From: Chloroflexota bacterium
GTDB lineage: Bacteria; Chloroflexota; Limnocylindria; Limnocylindrales; CSP1-4
Reading direction: 5' to 3'
Assembly: GCA_004297395.1 (NCBI GenBank)
Contig: SCUO01000049.1
Span: 31,606 to 95,605 of the forward strand
DNA length: 64,000 nt
The translations under genes and the position numbers were made by a program. The notes beneath the pieces were generated by a model. It saw nothing but the letters and a program-made list of their open reading frames with translations. It was not told where the DNA came from and made no database searches. The first letter of the stretch is position 1, and each line of letters begins with the position of its first letter. This document shows positions 23,605 through 32,790 of this stretch, one piece after another.

Positions 23605-26268
23605 ATGTCGGGCTATCTCCTCGAAACCAAGCTGCACGCACCGAAGCCGCGCCCGCGGGTCGTCCAACGAGCGCGGCTGGGGGAGCGCCTGGCGCGCGGG
23701 GCCAGCTCCAAGGTCACGTTGGTCTCGGCACCGCCCGGCTTCGGCAAGTCGACGCTCGTCGCTGAGTGGCTCGGCCAGCAGACGGCAGCCGTGGCCTGGT
23801 TGTCGCTCGACGCGGACGACAACGATCCTGCGCGGTTCTGGCGCTACGTCGCCGCAGCACTGCAGACGGCGCATCCCGAACTCGGCCTCGACGCGGCGAG
23901 GGCGCTCGAACCCCCGGAGCCGCAGATCGACCAGGCGATCCATTCGGTCCTGAACGACCTCGCCAACCTGGAACGGGACGTCGTGCTCGTGCTCGACGAC
24001 TTCCACATGATCGACCGGCGTGACATCGGCGACGAGCTGGCCTACGTGATCGATCGCCTTCCAGCCCATGCGCACCTCGTCATGACCACACGAGCGGATC
24101 CGACGCTGCCGCTCGCCCGGCTCCGTGCCAGGGGCGAGCTCGTCGAGATCCGAGCAGCCGACCTGCGCTTCACGGAGGCGGAAGCCTGGGCCTACCTCAA
24201 CGGCACCATGGGCCTCGACCTGGGCGGCGCCGACGTCGGCACGCTCGAGGCACTGACCGAGGGTTGGATCGCCGCTCTCCAGCTTGCGGCCCTGTCGATG
24301 CAGGGCCGTGCAGATCCGGCCTCGTTCATCGCCTCCTTCGCCGGTGATGACCGATACGTCGTCGACTACCTCGCAGACGAGGTGCTCGCGCGCCAACCAC
24401 CCGACGTTCGGCGCTTCCTGCTCCAGACCTCGATCCTCGATCGGCTCACCGCATCCTTGTGCGACGCCGTCACGGGCGGCGGCGGCAGTCGGGCGATGCT
24501 CGAGCGGCTCGATCGCGGCAACCTGTTCCTGCTTCCGCTCGACGATCAGCGCCGCTGGTATCGCTACCACAACCTGTTCGCCGACGTGCTCCGGACGCAC
24601 CTGCTCGCGGAGGACCCGGATTCATTGCCCGCCCTCCACCGTCGGGCGAGCGACTGGTTCGAACGCGATGGTGATCGATCGGAGGCGATTCGCCACGCCC
24701 TGGCCGGGAGCGACTTCATCCGCGCCGCGGACCTCATCGAGCCCGCGATCGCCGACTTCGGCCGGACTCGTGACGAGGTGACCCTCCGGCGATGGCTGGA
24801 GGCCCTTCCGGACGCCGTCGTGAGAGCCCGGCCGCAGCTCGCGACGGCCCTCGCCGGCGCACTGATGCAGACCGGCATGCTCGCCGGGGTAGCCGACCTC
24901 ATTGCGACGGCTGAGGCTGCGCTCGAAGGCCCAGCGGCGGCCACGCACGCGGGGCCGAGCGAGTCCGAGCGCGTCCGCCTGCCCGGGCATCTAGCGATGC
25001 TGCGGGCCGGATATTCGCGGATCACCGGCGACCTGCCCAACACGATCGCCCACGCCCAGCGCGCGCTCAGCGTCGCCGCGCGAGACGACCACCTGTCCCG
25101 GGGCGGGGCAGCCAGCCTTCTCGGACTCGCTCGGTGGGAAACGGGAGACCTCGATCAAGCCCACCGCTCGTTCGCCGCGGGGATGGCCAGCCTCGAGGCC
25201 GGCGGCTACCGATCGGACGTCGTCGGCGGACAGGTGACCCTGGCGGACATCCGAATCGCCCAGGGCCGGCTCGGCGACGCGGTGGACGCGTACCGGCGCG
25301 GCCTCGACCTCGCCGTCGAGGGGGCGGGTCCACCGCTGCGCGGCGCAGCCGACATGCACGTTGGCATGAGCGGCGTCCTCCGAGAACGGAACGATCTCGT
25401 CGGTGCCCGCGAGCACCTGGCCGCAGGCCGCGCCCTTGGCGAGGCGAACGGGCTGCCGAAGAACCCGTACCGCTCCCGCCTGGCTGAGGCGCGGTTGTGC
25501 CAGGCGGAAGGCGACCTGCGCCTGGCGTTCGATCTGCTCGACGATGCCGAGCGCGTCTTCTTCGCGGACTTCTCGCCGATGGTCGAACCGATCCCGGCCG
25601 TCAGGGCAAGGCTCCTGATCGCCCACGGTCGGCTCGCACCAGCCCGGGAGTGGGCGGATCGTGCTCGTGTCGGGGCGACAGACGACATCTCCTATGTCCG
25701 CCAGTTCGAGCACGTCACGCTCGCGCGACTGCTGCTGGCGGAGGGCCGCGTCGACGAGGCGGTCCCGTTGATCGACCGACTCGTCGCGGCAGCACAGGAT
25801 CGCGGCTGGGTCGGCGCGGCGATCGACGCCCTGATCGTGCAGGCACTTGCCCGCCAAGCAGGCGGCGATCTGACTGGCGCCGTGGGATCGATGGACGCCG
25901 CCTTCGAGTTCGCGGCGCCAGAAGGCTACGCCCGGGTCTTCCTCGACGAAGGACCCGCGATGGCACAGCTGCTGACGCTCGCCTCGAAGCGAGGAACGCT
26001 GCCGTCCTATGCCGGGGAGCTCCTCCGGGCGACCGGACCCCGCGCGGCACGCACCCCAGCCCGACGGGGTCTCATGGAGTCGCTCAGTGAGCGCGAGCTC
26101 GAGGTCCTGCGCCTGCTCCGCAGCGACCTGGACGGGCCCGCGATCGCCAACGAGCTCGTCGTCTCGCTGAACACGCTCCGCACCCACACGAAGAACATCT
26201 ACGGGAAGCTGGGCGTGAGCAGCCGCCGAGCGGCTGTCAGGCGTGCGGAGGAGCTCGACCTCCTCTGA
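23605..26268 (+). CDS. large MalT-like LuxR (LAL) transcriptional regulator
   Basis: An 887-residue signal-transduction ATPase. Walker A is APPGFGKST (about 42-50), Walker B VVLVLDDFH (about 130). A winged-helix part and a TPR-like helical region (about 400-800) follow, and a LuxR helix-turn-helix closes the protein (LSERELEVLRLLRSDLDGPA, LRTHTKNIYGKLGVSSR). MalT-like activators oligomerise with ATP and inducer and bind direct repeats. A CAGAAT box ends 8 nt before the ATG. It faces the dehydrogenase/ABC operon and precedes the small-protein operon at 26412, so both are candidate targets. Confidence 0.92.
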   Translation: MSGYLLETKLHAPKPRPRVVQRARLGERLARGASSKVTLVSAPPGFGKSTLVAEWLGQQTAAVAWLSLDADDNDPARFWRYVAAALQTAHPELGLDAARALEPPEPQIDQAIHSVLNDLANLERDVVLVLDDFHMIDRRDIGDELAYVIDRLPAHAHLVMTTRADPTLPLARLRARGELVEIRAADLRFTEAEAWAYLNGTMGLDLGGADVGTLEALTEGWIAALQLAALSMQGRADPASFIASFAGDDRYVVDYLADEVLARQPPDVRRFLLQTSILDRLTASLCDAVTGGGGSRAMLERLDRGNLFLLPLDDQRRWYRYHNLFADVLRTHLLAEDPDSLPALHRRASDWFERDGDRSEAIRHALAGSDFIRAADLIEPAIADFGRTRDEVTLRRWLEALPDAVVRARPQLATALAGALMQTGMLAGVADLIATAEAALEGPAAATHAGPSESERVRLPGHLAMLRAGYSRITGDLPNTIAHAQRALSVAARDDHLSRGGAASLLGLARWETGDLDQAHRSFAAGMASLEAGGYRSDVVGGQVTLADIRIAQGRLGDAVDAYRRGLDLAVEGAGPPLRGAADMHVGMSGVLRERNDLVGAREHLAAGRALGEANGLPKNPYRSRLAEARLCQAEGDLRLAFDLLDDAERVFFADFSPMVEPIPAVRARLLIAHGRLAPAREWADRARVGATDDISYVRQFEHVTLARLLLAEGRVDEAVPLIDRLVAAAQDRGWVGAAIDALIVQALARQAGGDLTGAVGSMDAAFEFAAPEGYARVFLDEGPAMAQLLTLASKRGTLPSYAGELLRATGPRAARTPARRGLMESLSERELEVLRLLRSDLDGPAIANELVVSLNTLRTHTKNIYGKLGVSSRRAAVRRAEELDLL

Positions 26269-26298
26269 CCCGACACGGCGCGGCGGCGCGCTGATGAA

Positions 26299-26342
26299 AT
26301 CACCACCCGAAATCACCACGTGTGGTGATGCTCGCTCACCAC
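26299..26342. promoter_or_regulatory. TCACCAC repeat cluster upstream of the 26412 operon
   Basis: TCACCAC occurs three times in direct orientation (26300-26306, 26313-26319, 26336-26342) and once inverted (26322-26328). The middle pair forms ATCACCAC-GT-GTGGTGAT. It lies between the LAL regulator stop and the next operon, and is a good candidate binding site for a transcription factor. Confidence 0.6.
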
Positions 26343-26411
26343 GTCGGCACCGAGTCTCCACTCCGTCGAACAGCGCCCGCCCACCCGGCCGGGCACCTCG
26401 AAAGGAGTGCG

Positions 26412-26684
26412 ATGAACGATCCGAAACCTCGCCTCGGCGGCACGAGCGGATACGAGATCCGGACACAGGGCCGAATCAGCGATCGCTGGTCGCACTGGTT
26501 CGAGGGCATGACCCTCGTCCATGAAGACGACGGCACGACCCTGATCCGGTGTCCGGATCTCGACCAGGCGGCCCTCCACGGCTTCCTCGCAAGGGTCCGT
26601 GACCTCGGGCTCCCGCTCATCTCCGTCACTCCCATGTCCAGTTCCGAACCCACCCCAGGGAGTTCGCAAGGGAGTCCTCGATGA
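26412..26684 (+). CDS. conserved small protein of unknown function
   Basis: A 90-residue soluble protein. The core YEIRTQGRISDRWSHWFEGM, LVHEDDGTTLIRCPDLDQAA, LHGFLARVRDLGLPLISV resembles small proteins I know from actinobacterial genomes next to LuxR or DUF4386 genes; the function is unknown. The ATG has AAAGGAG 5 nt upstream. The stop overlaps the next start by 4 bp. It is first in an operon that continues to about 28782. Confidence 0.8.
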   Translation: MNDPKPRLGGTSGYEIRTQGRISDRWSHWFEGMTLVHEDDGTTLIRCPDLDQAALHGFLARVRDLGLPLISVTPMSSSEPTPGSSQGSPR

Positions 26685-27409
26685 CCTCGTTCCGGAAGAC
26701 CGCCCTCGTCGGCGGCATCCTCTACCTCATCACCTTCATCGGTTCGATCCCGGCGGCGATCCTCGTCGGCCCGGCAATCAACGACCCGAGCTACGTAACA
26801 GGTGCCGGGGCCGACCAGCAGGTGACCCTCGGGGCCTTGCTCGAGCTCGTCAATGTCTTCGGGCTCATCGGCTGCGGGATCGCCTTCTTCTCGGTCGTGC
26901 GACGCGAGCACGAGGGTCTGGCGATCGGCTACCTCGCGACCCGGCTGTTCGAGGGCGCGATCATCACCGTGGGTGTCGTCAGCCTCCTCGCCATCGTCAC
27001 GCTCCGCCAGCACGGGGCGGTCGACGGAAACGCGGAGACCCTCGTCCCCGTCAGCGGCGCGCTCGTCGCGATCCGTTCGTGGGCGATGGTCCTCGGGCCC
27101 AACATGGCGGCCTTCAACGCGCTGATGCTTGCCACGGCGCTCTACCGGGCCAGGCTCGTACCGCGGGCCCTCCCGGCGCTCGGGCTCGTCGGTGCGCCGA
27201 TCCTCATCTCCCACGTCGTCCTGTCGATCCTCGGCTTCACACCCGGGACCGTGTTCACGGTGATCGCCGTGATGCCGTTCTTCATCTGGGAGCTCGTCCT
27301 CGGGCTCTGGCTGACGTTCAAGGGCTTCAACGAGTCGGCGCCGATCGCGGTCGCCGAGCGAGCGCGCTTGGCCCCGGCCGGCGCTGTCGCGAAGGCAGGT
27401 GCGGCATGA
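26681..27409 (+). CDS. DUF4386 family membrane protein
   Basis: A 242-residue membrane protein with six hydrophobic segments. The start (FRKTALVGGILYLITFIGSIPAA) and the GALLELVNVFGLIGCGIAFFSVVRR segment match the DUF4386 pattern. Its function is not known. It overlaps the small protein gene upstream and the DUF385 gene downstream by 4 bp each. A second, more divergent DUF4386-like gene lies at 29608. Confidence 0.85.
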   Translation: MTSFRKTALVGGILYLITFIGSIPAAILVGPAINDPSYVTGAGADQQVTLGALLELVNVFGLIGCGIAFFSVVRREHEGLAIGYLATRLFEGAIITVGVVSLLAIVTLRQHGAVDGNAETLVPVSGALVAIRSWAMVLGPNMAAFNALMLATALYRARLVPRALPALGLVGAPILISHVVLSILGFTPGTVFTVIAVMPFFIWELVLGLWLTFKGFNESAPIAVAERARLAPAGAVAKAGAA

Positions 27410-27894
27410 CCGCCGCGACCGGCGAGCAGGTCAAGCTGCCTCCCCGACCCCTCATCCGGACCTTCTGGGCGATCCATCGCGGGATCGTCCGGCTGACCGG
27501 AGGACGCTTCGGCCTCCAGACCCCGAAGCGCGGTGCGAAGTTCGGGATGCTGCGCCTCCACACGGTGGGGCGGCGCTCCGGGCACGAGCGGATCGCGATG
27601 ATCGGCTACTACGAGGACGGCCCGAACCTCGTGACCCTGGCGATGAACGGCTGGGGCACGGCCGACCCCGCGTGGTGGCTGAACCTCCAGGCGAACCCGA
27701 TCGCCACGGTCGATCTCCCGGGTGGCAGCCGAGAGGTCCTGGCTCGCGCCGCCTCGGGCGATGAGCGGACACGCCTCTGGCCGACGTTCCGGGACTATCC
27801 GGGTTGGGGCTCGGACCTCGATGCCGTGGCTGCGCATCGACCGGGCGAGACGGCCATCGTCATCCTCGAGCCGAAGGCTGGGCCGGCCCGGTGA
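27406..27894 (+). CDS. DUF385/nitroreductase-type deazaflavin-dependent protein
   Basis: A 162-residue soluble member of the F420-dependent split-barrel family, with MLRLHTVGRRSGHERIAMIG, LVTLAMNGWGTADPAWWLNL and NPIATVDLPGGSREV. It lacks the membrane anchor seen in the relative at 13324. It probably uses a deazaflavin cofactor to reduce a quinone or nitro-substrate. Start and stop each overlap neighbours by 4 bp. Confidence 0.87.
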   Translation: MTAATGEQVKLPPRPLIRTFWAIHRGIVRLTGGRFGLQTPKRGAKFGMLRLHTVGRRSGHERIAMIGYYEDGPNLVTLAMNGWGTADPAWWLNLQANPIATVDLPGGSREVLARAASGDERTRLWPTFRDYPGWGSDLDAVAAHRPGETAIVILEPKAGPAR

Positions 27895-28292
27895 CGCAGA
27901 TCACGTCCATCCGGGCGGGCGATGCCAGGATCCCCGCCCCCGTGAAGGTCAAGGAGGGGCGCCGCCTGCGGTGGCGCCACCTCTGGCTCGTGCCCGGGCT
28001 CGCCATCGCGATCTATGCGAACCAGCTCGGCAACGGGAACGGCGTCGGGATCCTGGCCTTGATCGCGTTCGGGATCGCTCCAGACGTGCCGCGGGTGCTC
28101 GGCTCGCGCGGCCAGTCCGTGCACGGGCTGCTGCACCAGCCGGTCGCCCCTGCCATCGCGGTGGCGATCGCGGCGACAGGCGTCGTGCCGATCGCCTGGC
28201 TCGTCGGTGCGCTCGTGTGGTTCAGCCATGTCGTGATCGGCCGGGCGATCGGCGACCTGCCGCGCCAGGTCGCGGGACGAAGCGATGCCTGA
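27891..28292 (+). CDS. small membrane protein of unknown family
   Basis: A 133-residue protein with about four hydrophobic segments after a basic N-terminus (RLRWRHLWLVPGLAIAIYA, GILALIAFGIAP). I do not recognise the family; it is loosely like DUF4260. The GTG start overlaps the DUF385 stop (GTGA). Its end overlaps the DUF2938 gene by 8 bp. Confidence 0.7.
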   Translation: MTQITSIRAGDARIPAPVKVKEGRRLRWRHLWLVPGLAIAIYANQLGNGNGVGILALIAFGIAPDVPRVLGSRGQSVHGLLHQPVAPAIAVAIAATGVVPIAWLVGALVWFSHVVIGRAIGDLPRQVAGRSDA

Positions 28293-28782
28293 CGCACTCG
28301 ACCTTGTCGTCCGTGGGATCGTGATGGGCGTCGTGGGCTCAGCGCTGATGGATGTCTGGAGCGCCGCTCTGCGACGCTCCGGCATCACCACGCTTGACTA
28401 CCGACTCCTTGGCCGATGGATCGGTCACTTTCCGAAGGGCAAGTTCGTCCACGAGAGCATTGCCTCGTCTACGCCGGTTCCCGCTGAGCGGCCCCTCGGG
28501 TGGTTCGCCCATTACGCGATCGGCGTGACGTTCGCGTTTCTGCTCCTGGCAATCTGGGGCCGTCCGTGGCTCGAGTCGCCTTCGATCGTGCCGGCGATCG
28601 CCGTGGGAGTCGGAACGATCGTCGCCCCGTGGTTCATCATGCAGCCCGCCATGGGCGCCGGGATCGCGGGTGCGAAGACACCGAATCCCGCGGTCACGCG
28701 GGTACGGAACCTCGGGACCCACCTGGTCTACGGCCTCGGCCTCTATCTGGCGGCCATCCTCATCGCCGTGGTCGCGCGCTAG
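28285..28782 (+). CDS. DUF2938 family membrane protein
   Basis: A 165-residue membrane protein with four hydrophobic segments. It shows the DUF2938 pattern: GSALMDVWSAALRRSGI, GRWIGHFPKGKFVHESI, PLGWFAHYAIGVTFA and a C-terminal THLVYGLGLYLAA. The function is unknown. It is the last tightly packed gene before a 406-bp gap. Confidence 0.85.
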   Translation: MPDALDLVVRGIVMGVVGSALMDVWSAALRRSGITTLDYRLLGRWIGHFPKGKFVHESIASSTPVPAERPLGWFAHYAIGVTFAFLLLAIWGRPWLESPSIVPAIAVGVGTIVAPWFIMQPAMGAGIAGAKTPNPAVTRVRNLGTHLVYGLGLYLAAILIAVVAR

Positions 28783-29188
28783 TCCCCGGCGCGATCGGTG
28801 ACCGCGTTCGGAGCGCCACGGCGCCAGTCACGTGGTTTCCCAGCGATCAGGGCTCGCCCAATCCCTCGATCGCCATATCCGAACACGGATGGCAATGCGC
28901 GCGCTCACCTGCCGTCGGGCGCGCTCGGCCGGCTCGCCCGGCAGCCGACAGGTCCAGCTCTTCAGCTCGTTTTCGCGGCCGGCTGCCATGCGGCGGTCTC
29001 ATTGGCGAGACCATCGGCTTCGCGCCGATGCCATCCCGACCGGGCGGCTACCTATCCAGCCGCAAAGGGCGCACACTCGCGGGAGCGAGGCACTGGGCTC
29101 TGTCCCTACCAGCCTGTTCGAGGTCCGCCACGACTTCGCGCGGCCTGAACCTCAGCCGACGGGGCCCTCAGGGCCCGAGGAGCCAGTC
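28783..29188. other. gap inside the small-membrane-protein cluster
   Basis: About 400 bp without a supported gene. Short stems such as GGTCTC/GAGACC near 28995-29015 and a GGGCCCTCAGGGCCC repeat near 29161-29176 could end the upstream operon. No tRNA or small RNA is recognisable. Confidence 0.4.
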
Positions 29189-29401
29189 GTGTCGTCCCCC
29201 GCGAGCGCGCTCTCGATGGATTCAGTCAGGCGGCTGTCGACCGCGGCGAAGGTGAACGCGGCGGGGCTCGTCCTCACAGCCGCAGGCATGCTCATCCAGA
29301 TCGCCGCTGGATCGACCCTCTATCCGAGCCTCACCGGGCCGATCTTCCTCGTCGTGGCCGCGATCTTCGTGGCGCGCGGCCCCGGCCGCTGGACGCCGTA
29401 G
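29189..29401 (+). pseudogene. N-terminal half of a membrane protein split by an in-frame TAG
   Basis: 70 residues with two hydrophobic segments (AAGLVLTAAGMLIQIAAG, PIFLVVAAIFVARG). The GTG start has GAGGAG 6 nt upstream. Translation stops at TAG after GRWTP. The next frame begins at once, in the same phase, with a further two membrane segments. Together they would make a single 140-residue, four-helix protein of a kind I know in high-GC bacteria, with a W-x-P-x-x-G junction. I read it as one interrupted gene; a real two-gene arrangement or a base error is possible. Confidence 0.6.
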
Positions 29402-29611
29402 GTGGGACTCGTCGTCCCGCTCGTGCTCGGCCTGGGCGCGATCGTCGCCGCCGTCATGACCGGCCGCTTCATTGACCAGCTGACCGCCTTCGGCCGGCCG
29501 GTGCTGGTGGTCGGGAGCCTGCTGCACGTGATCGGGCTGGTCGCTGCCGCTGGCGGCGGCGCGGTCATGGTCATGGACCGACGGGCGCCGCGGGCGGCCA
29601 GCCGAGCGTGA
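29402..29611 (+). pseudogene. C-terminal half of the split membrane protein
   Basis: 69 residues with two membrane segments (PLVLGLGAIVAAVMTG, VGSLLHVIGLVAAAGGGAVMVM). It begins with GTG directly after the TAG and has no Shine-Dalgarno. It is in the same frame as the preceding 70 codons. The last codons overlap the DUF4386-like gene by 4 bp, so the reading frame still appears to be kept downstream of the stop. Confidence 0.6.
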
Positions 29612-30306
29612 GCGTGGAGGCCGCCACCGCGGTCCTGCTGATCGCGGTCCCGATCGTCTTCAATCTCGCCTTCCTCGAGCTCGGCCGGGCGTTCGACTAC
29701 CCGAACATCCTTCGGAAGGAGCCCGACGAGATCCTGACCCGGTTCCACGCCGGCGGATCGGGGCTGATCCTGCGCTGGGAGGCGCTCCTCGTCAGCGCCC
29801 TGGCGATGCTGCCGCTGGTGGTGTTGCTGGCCGTGTCACTCGACGCGGCGCCGGCGCTGACGGCCGCAGCAATCGTCGTCGGGTCGGCGGCGGCCCTGGT
29901 GCAAGCCCTCGGGCTCGTGCGCTGGCCGTTCGCCGTGCCCGAGCTGGCCCGTCGCCACGCGGCGGCCGACGGGCCCGAAGCGGATGCCGAGCGACGTTCG
30001 ATCGAGCTCGTTTTCGCGATCCTCCATCGACTCCTGGGCGTGGGCATCGGTGAGCACCTCGGCTACCTCCTGACGGGGACGTGGACGCTGCTCGTCGCGG
30101 CCTCGGTCGTGTCGACCTCGGTGGTCCCGGGGTGGCTCGGGATCGTTGGCATCCCCATTGGCGCCGCGCTGCTCATCGGGACGCTCGAGTTTGTCGGGCC
30201 GAACGAGGAGCGTGGCTGGCCGCTCGCCGGCACGATCGTCCCGATCGCCTACGTCGCCTGGTCCCTCTGGCTGGTGACCCTTGGCATCGCCCTGGTTGTG
30301 ACGTGA
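29608..30306 (+). CDS. DUF4386-like membrane protein
   Basis: A 232-residue membrane protein with about six hydrophobic segments. FLELGRAFDYPNILRKEPDEILTRF and the long membrane region that follows fit a DUF4386-like protein. The GTG start overlaps the split gene and its stop overlaps the next gene, so this is a continuing operon. The function is unknown. Confidence 0.75.
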   Translation: MSVEAATAVLLIAVPIVFNLAFLELGRAFDYPNILRKEPDEILTRFHAGGSGLILRWEALLVSALAMLPLVVLLAVSLDAAPALTAAAIVVGSAAALVQALGLVRWPFAVPELARRHAAADGPEADAERRSIELVFAILHRLLGVGIGEHLGYLLTGTWTLLVAASVVSTSVVPGWLGIVGIPIGAALLIGTLEFVGPNEERGWPLAGTIVPIAYVAWSLWLVTLGIALVVT

Positions 30307-30689
30307 CCGTCCCAGCAGCCGTGCTCGCCGCCGTTCTGTTCCTGGGGATGGCCGCATTTCAGGCCAGCCTCGCCTTTGGCGCACCGATGGGCGCCCATGT
30401 TCTCGGCGGTCGGTACCCGGCGGTGCTCCCGAATCGAATCCGAGCCTTCAGTGGGCTGGCGGCCGCGATCCTCGCGGGTGGCGCGCTCGTCATCCTCGCC
30501 CGGGCCGGTGCGATCGGCTGGCCGGCTGGCCTGAGCAGCCTGCTCACGCCCGCGTCCTGGGCCATCACGGGGTTCCTCGCCCTGAACACGCTCGGCAACC
30601 TGGCGTCGAAGAGCCGCCTCGAGAAGACCGCGTTCGCGGCGACGACCGCGGCCCTGGCTGTGCTCAGCGGCTACGTCGCCCTGTCCTGA
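30303..30689 (+). CDS. small membrane protein of unknown function
   Basis: A 128-residue protein with four hydrophobic segments: AAVLFLGMAAFQASLAFGAP, LAAAILAGGALVILARAG, a third near WAITGFLALNTLGNL and a fourth at ATTAALAVLSGYVAL. The GTG start overlaps the preceding stop. The family is not recognised. It ends the cluster of small membrane proteins. Confidence 0.75.
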   Translation: MTVPAAVLAAVLFLGMAAFQASLAFGAPMGAHVLGGRYPAVLPNRIRAFSGLAAAILAGGALVILARAGAIGWPAGLSSLLTPASWAITGFLALNTLGNLASKSRLEKTAFAATTAALAVLSGYVALS

Positions 30690-30821
30690 CGGCTTCTCGT
30701 CGGCAGTAGAACCGCGAAGCCTGACCTTCCGTCCTCAAGGCGGCATCGCGCGAGGGCTGCGCGGATGGATGGCTTCCGGCGCCTGTTCGCTGGCGCCGGG
30801 TGACGGGTACCATCGGGCTCG

Positions 30822-31400
30822 ATGCCGAGACGCCGCTGGGTCGAGTTCTCGGCGAGTTGGCTGGCCTGGGCCCAGGACAACCTGCTCGCCGCCGTCCGGT
30901 CAACGACGCCCGAGCACGCCCACCAGCGGGTCGGCCCGCACGCTCCGTCGATCGCGTTCCACGCCTGGCACATGGCCCGCTGGGCCGACAAGCACCAGGC
31001 CGCCCTGCCCGCCTGGCTCGCCGGACGCGCCATCCCGGGGCCGGCGGCGGAGATCTGGGTCAGGGACGGCTTCGCCGTCCGTTGGGGGATGGCCGATCTC
31101 GACACCGGCGACCATGGCGGGACGGGTGTCGGGCTGGACGACGACGTGTCGGCCGCGCTGCCGCTGCCCGACGTACCCGAGCTGCTCGCCTACCTGGAGG
31201 CGGCGTTCGGGGCCTTCCTCGAGGGCATCCGCGCCATCGACGATGATGAAGCCCTCGATCTCGAGATCGTCGACCACTTCGACGAAGCCTCGACGATCGG
31301 CGACGCGATCGCCGACGCGACGTCCCACACGGACCGCCACCTGGGCATGATCGAGGCCCTTCGGGGCGTTCTCGGCGAGCGCGGCACCGTCACCGTCTAA
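30822..31400 (+). CDS. DinB-like four-helix bundle protein
   Basis: A 192-residue protein with the DinB/YfiT helical layout. Helix 2 has FHAWHMARWADKH and the end has SHTDRHLGMIEALRG, supplying histidines that form a metal site in this family. Members act as thiol-dependent transferases or detoxifiers; the substrate here is unknown. TACCAT ends 8 nt before the ATG with no Shine-Dalgarno, so it is probably leaderless. It converges with the MFS gene. Confidence 0.8.
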   Translation: MPRRRWVEFSASWLAWAQDNLLAAVRSTTPEHAHQRVGPHAPSIAFHAWHMARWADKHQAALPAWLAGRAIPGPAAEIWVRDGFAVRWGMADLDTGDHGGTGVGLDDDVSAALPLPDVPELLAYLEAAFGAFLEGIRAIDDDEALDLEIVDHFDEASTIGDAIADATSHTDRHLGMIEALRGVLGERGTVTV

Positions 31401-31411
31401 CCGCGGCGGCG

Positions 31412-32671
31412 TCAGCCGATCTCGGCCGGCTCCGGCAGGTCGCGAAGGCGGATGACCGGCGATCGGACCAGCCACAGGACGCCGAAGCACGCCAGGACCG
31501 AGACGACGAAGAGCGTCTCGCGGACGCCGATGAGCGTGCCCAGGAAGCCACCCACGAGCGCCCCGACCGGCCGGATCCCGTAGTTCACGAAGCGGAACGA
31601 GCCCATCGCCCGCGACCGGATCCGGTCCGGCGTCCGGGCCAGGATGACCGCTCCCACGTTGACGTCGAGGATCATCACCCCCATGCCGGCCCCGAACTCC
31701 GCGGCAAAGAGGCAGCCGAGCACGACGAGCTCGGGGCCGCCGGCCAGCGGCACGAGGACCAGCGGGACGGGGAACAGCACGCAGCCCAGCGCAAACGCCG
31801 GCCCCAGGCCGATCCGGCGGCCGACCCTCGCGGCGATGATCGCCCCAATGACGCCGCCCACCGCCCCCGACCCCAGGACGAGCCCCAGGAGACCCGGCGA
31901 CACGCCCAGGGTCTCGGTTGCGTACAGGATCAGGAGCGCCATGAAGGCGAAATCGAAGAGATTGATCCAGCCGGCGGCGAGGAGGGTCGCCCGCATGATC
32001 GGGTCGCGGAAGATGAACCGGAGCCCGACCGCAAGTCGCTCACGGAGGCTCGAATCGTCCGGCTCGACGGGCTCCTCGACGGCTCGGACGAAGGTCAGTG
32101 AGACGGCCGAGGCGATGAACGAGACCGCGTCGGCAACGATGGTGAGCGCGGCCCCGAGGAACTGGACTAGCGCGCCGGCGATCGTCGGGCCGGCAACGGA
32201 CGCGATCGAGCGGCTGCCGCCGAGGAGCGTATTCGCCTCGACATAGCGGTCGCGCGGGGCGACCGAGACGAAGATCGTGGCCCACAGGATGTCGAAGCCG
32301 ACGGTCAGCGTGCCGACGACGAAGCCGACGATGAAGAGCTGCTCGAGGGTCAGGACGTCGAGCGCCCAGGCAATCGGGATGCTCGCCAGCAGGAGTGCTC
32401 GCCCGAGGTCGGCGGCGATCATCACCCGTCGCCGGCGGTGGACCCTATCCAGCCAGACGCCGAACGGCAGCGAGAAGAGGAGGTGGGGCACGAGCCCGGC
32501 TGCGGTGAGCAGGCCCATCTGACCTGCGTCGGCCTCCAGGATCAGGACCGCGACGAGCGGGATCGCGACACCCGAGACCTGGTCGCCGATGACCGAGATG
32601 GACTGCCCGATCCAGAAGGCACGGAAGTCGGGCATCCGCAGGAGCGGGGGGAGGAAGCGGGAGATGGGCAC
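31412..32671 (-). CDS. MFS transporter, MFS_3/secretion-effector type
   Basis: A 419-residue 12-helix transporter. The N-terminus DFRAFWIGQSISVIGDQVSGVAIPL is typical of the MFS_3 (EntS-like) exporters, and the loop GVWLDRVHRRRRVMI matches the MFS A-motif. The second half begins around SLRERLAVGLRFIF. It is a probable drug or metabolite exporter. The GTG start lies 9 nt after a TACCAT box. It diverges from a second, unrelated MFS gene 113 bp away. Confidence 0.88.
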   Translation of the reverse strand: MPISRFLPPLLRMPDFRAFWIGQSISVIGDQVSGVAIPLVAVLILEADAGQMGLLTAAGLVPHLLFSLPFGVWLDRVHRRRRVMIAADLGRALLLASIPIAWALDVLTLEQLFIVGFVVGTLTVGFDILWATIFVSVAPRDRYVEANTLLGGSRSIASVAGPTIAGALVQFLGAALTIVADAVSFIASAVSLTFVRAVEEPVEPDDSSLRERLAVGLRFIFRDPIMRATLLAAGWINLFDFAFMALLILYATETLGVSPGLLGLVLGSGAVGGVIGAIIAARVGRRIGLGPAFALGCVLFPVPLVLVPLAGGPELVVLGCLFAAEFGAGMGVMILDVNVGAVILARTPDRIRSRAMGSFRFVNYGIRPVGALVGGFLGTLIGVRETLFVVSVLACFGVLWLVRSPVIRLRDLPEPAEIG

Positions 32672-32790
32672 GAGGCGCCGATGGTACAGGCCGGTCCTGC
32701 CCCGTCGGGCGGCTGCGGCGCGGCCGGCGACGCCGATGTGGTGGGCGCGGCATCGAGCTGTCCGGGTGGTCCCGCTAGACTCCGATGCCG

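Noticed and set aside
28832..29188. N-terminal extension of the split membrane protein
   Set aside because: The region lacks a ribosome site and codon quality; GTG at 29189 with GAGGAG fits much better.
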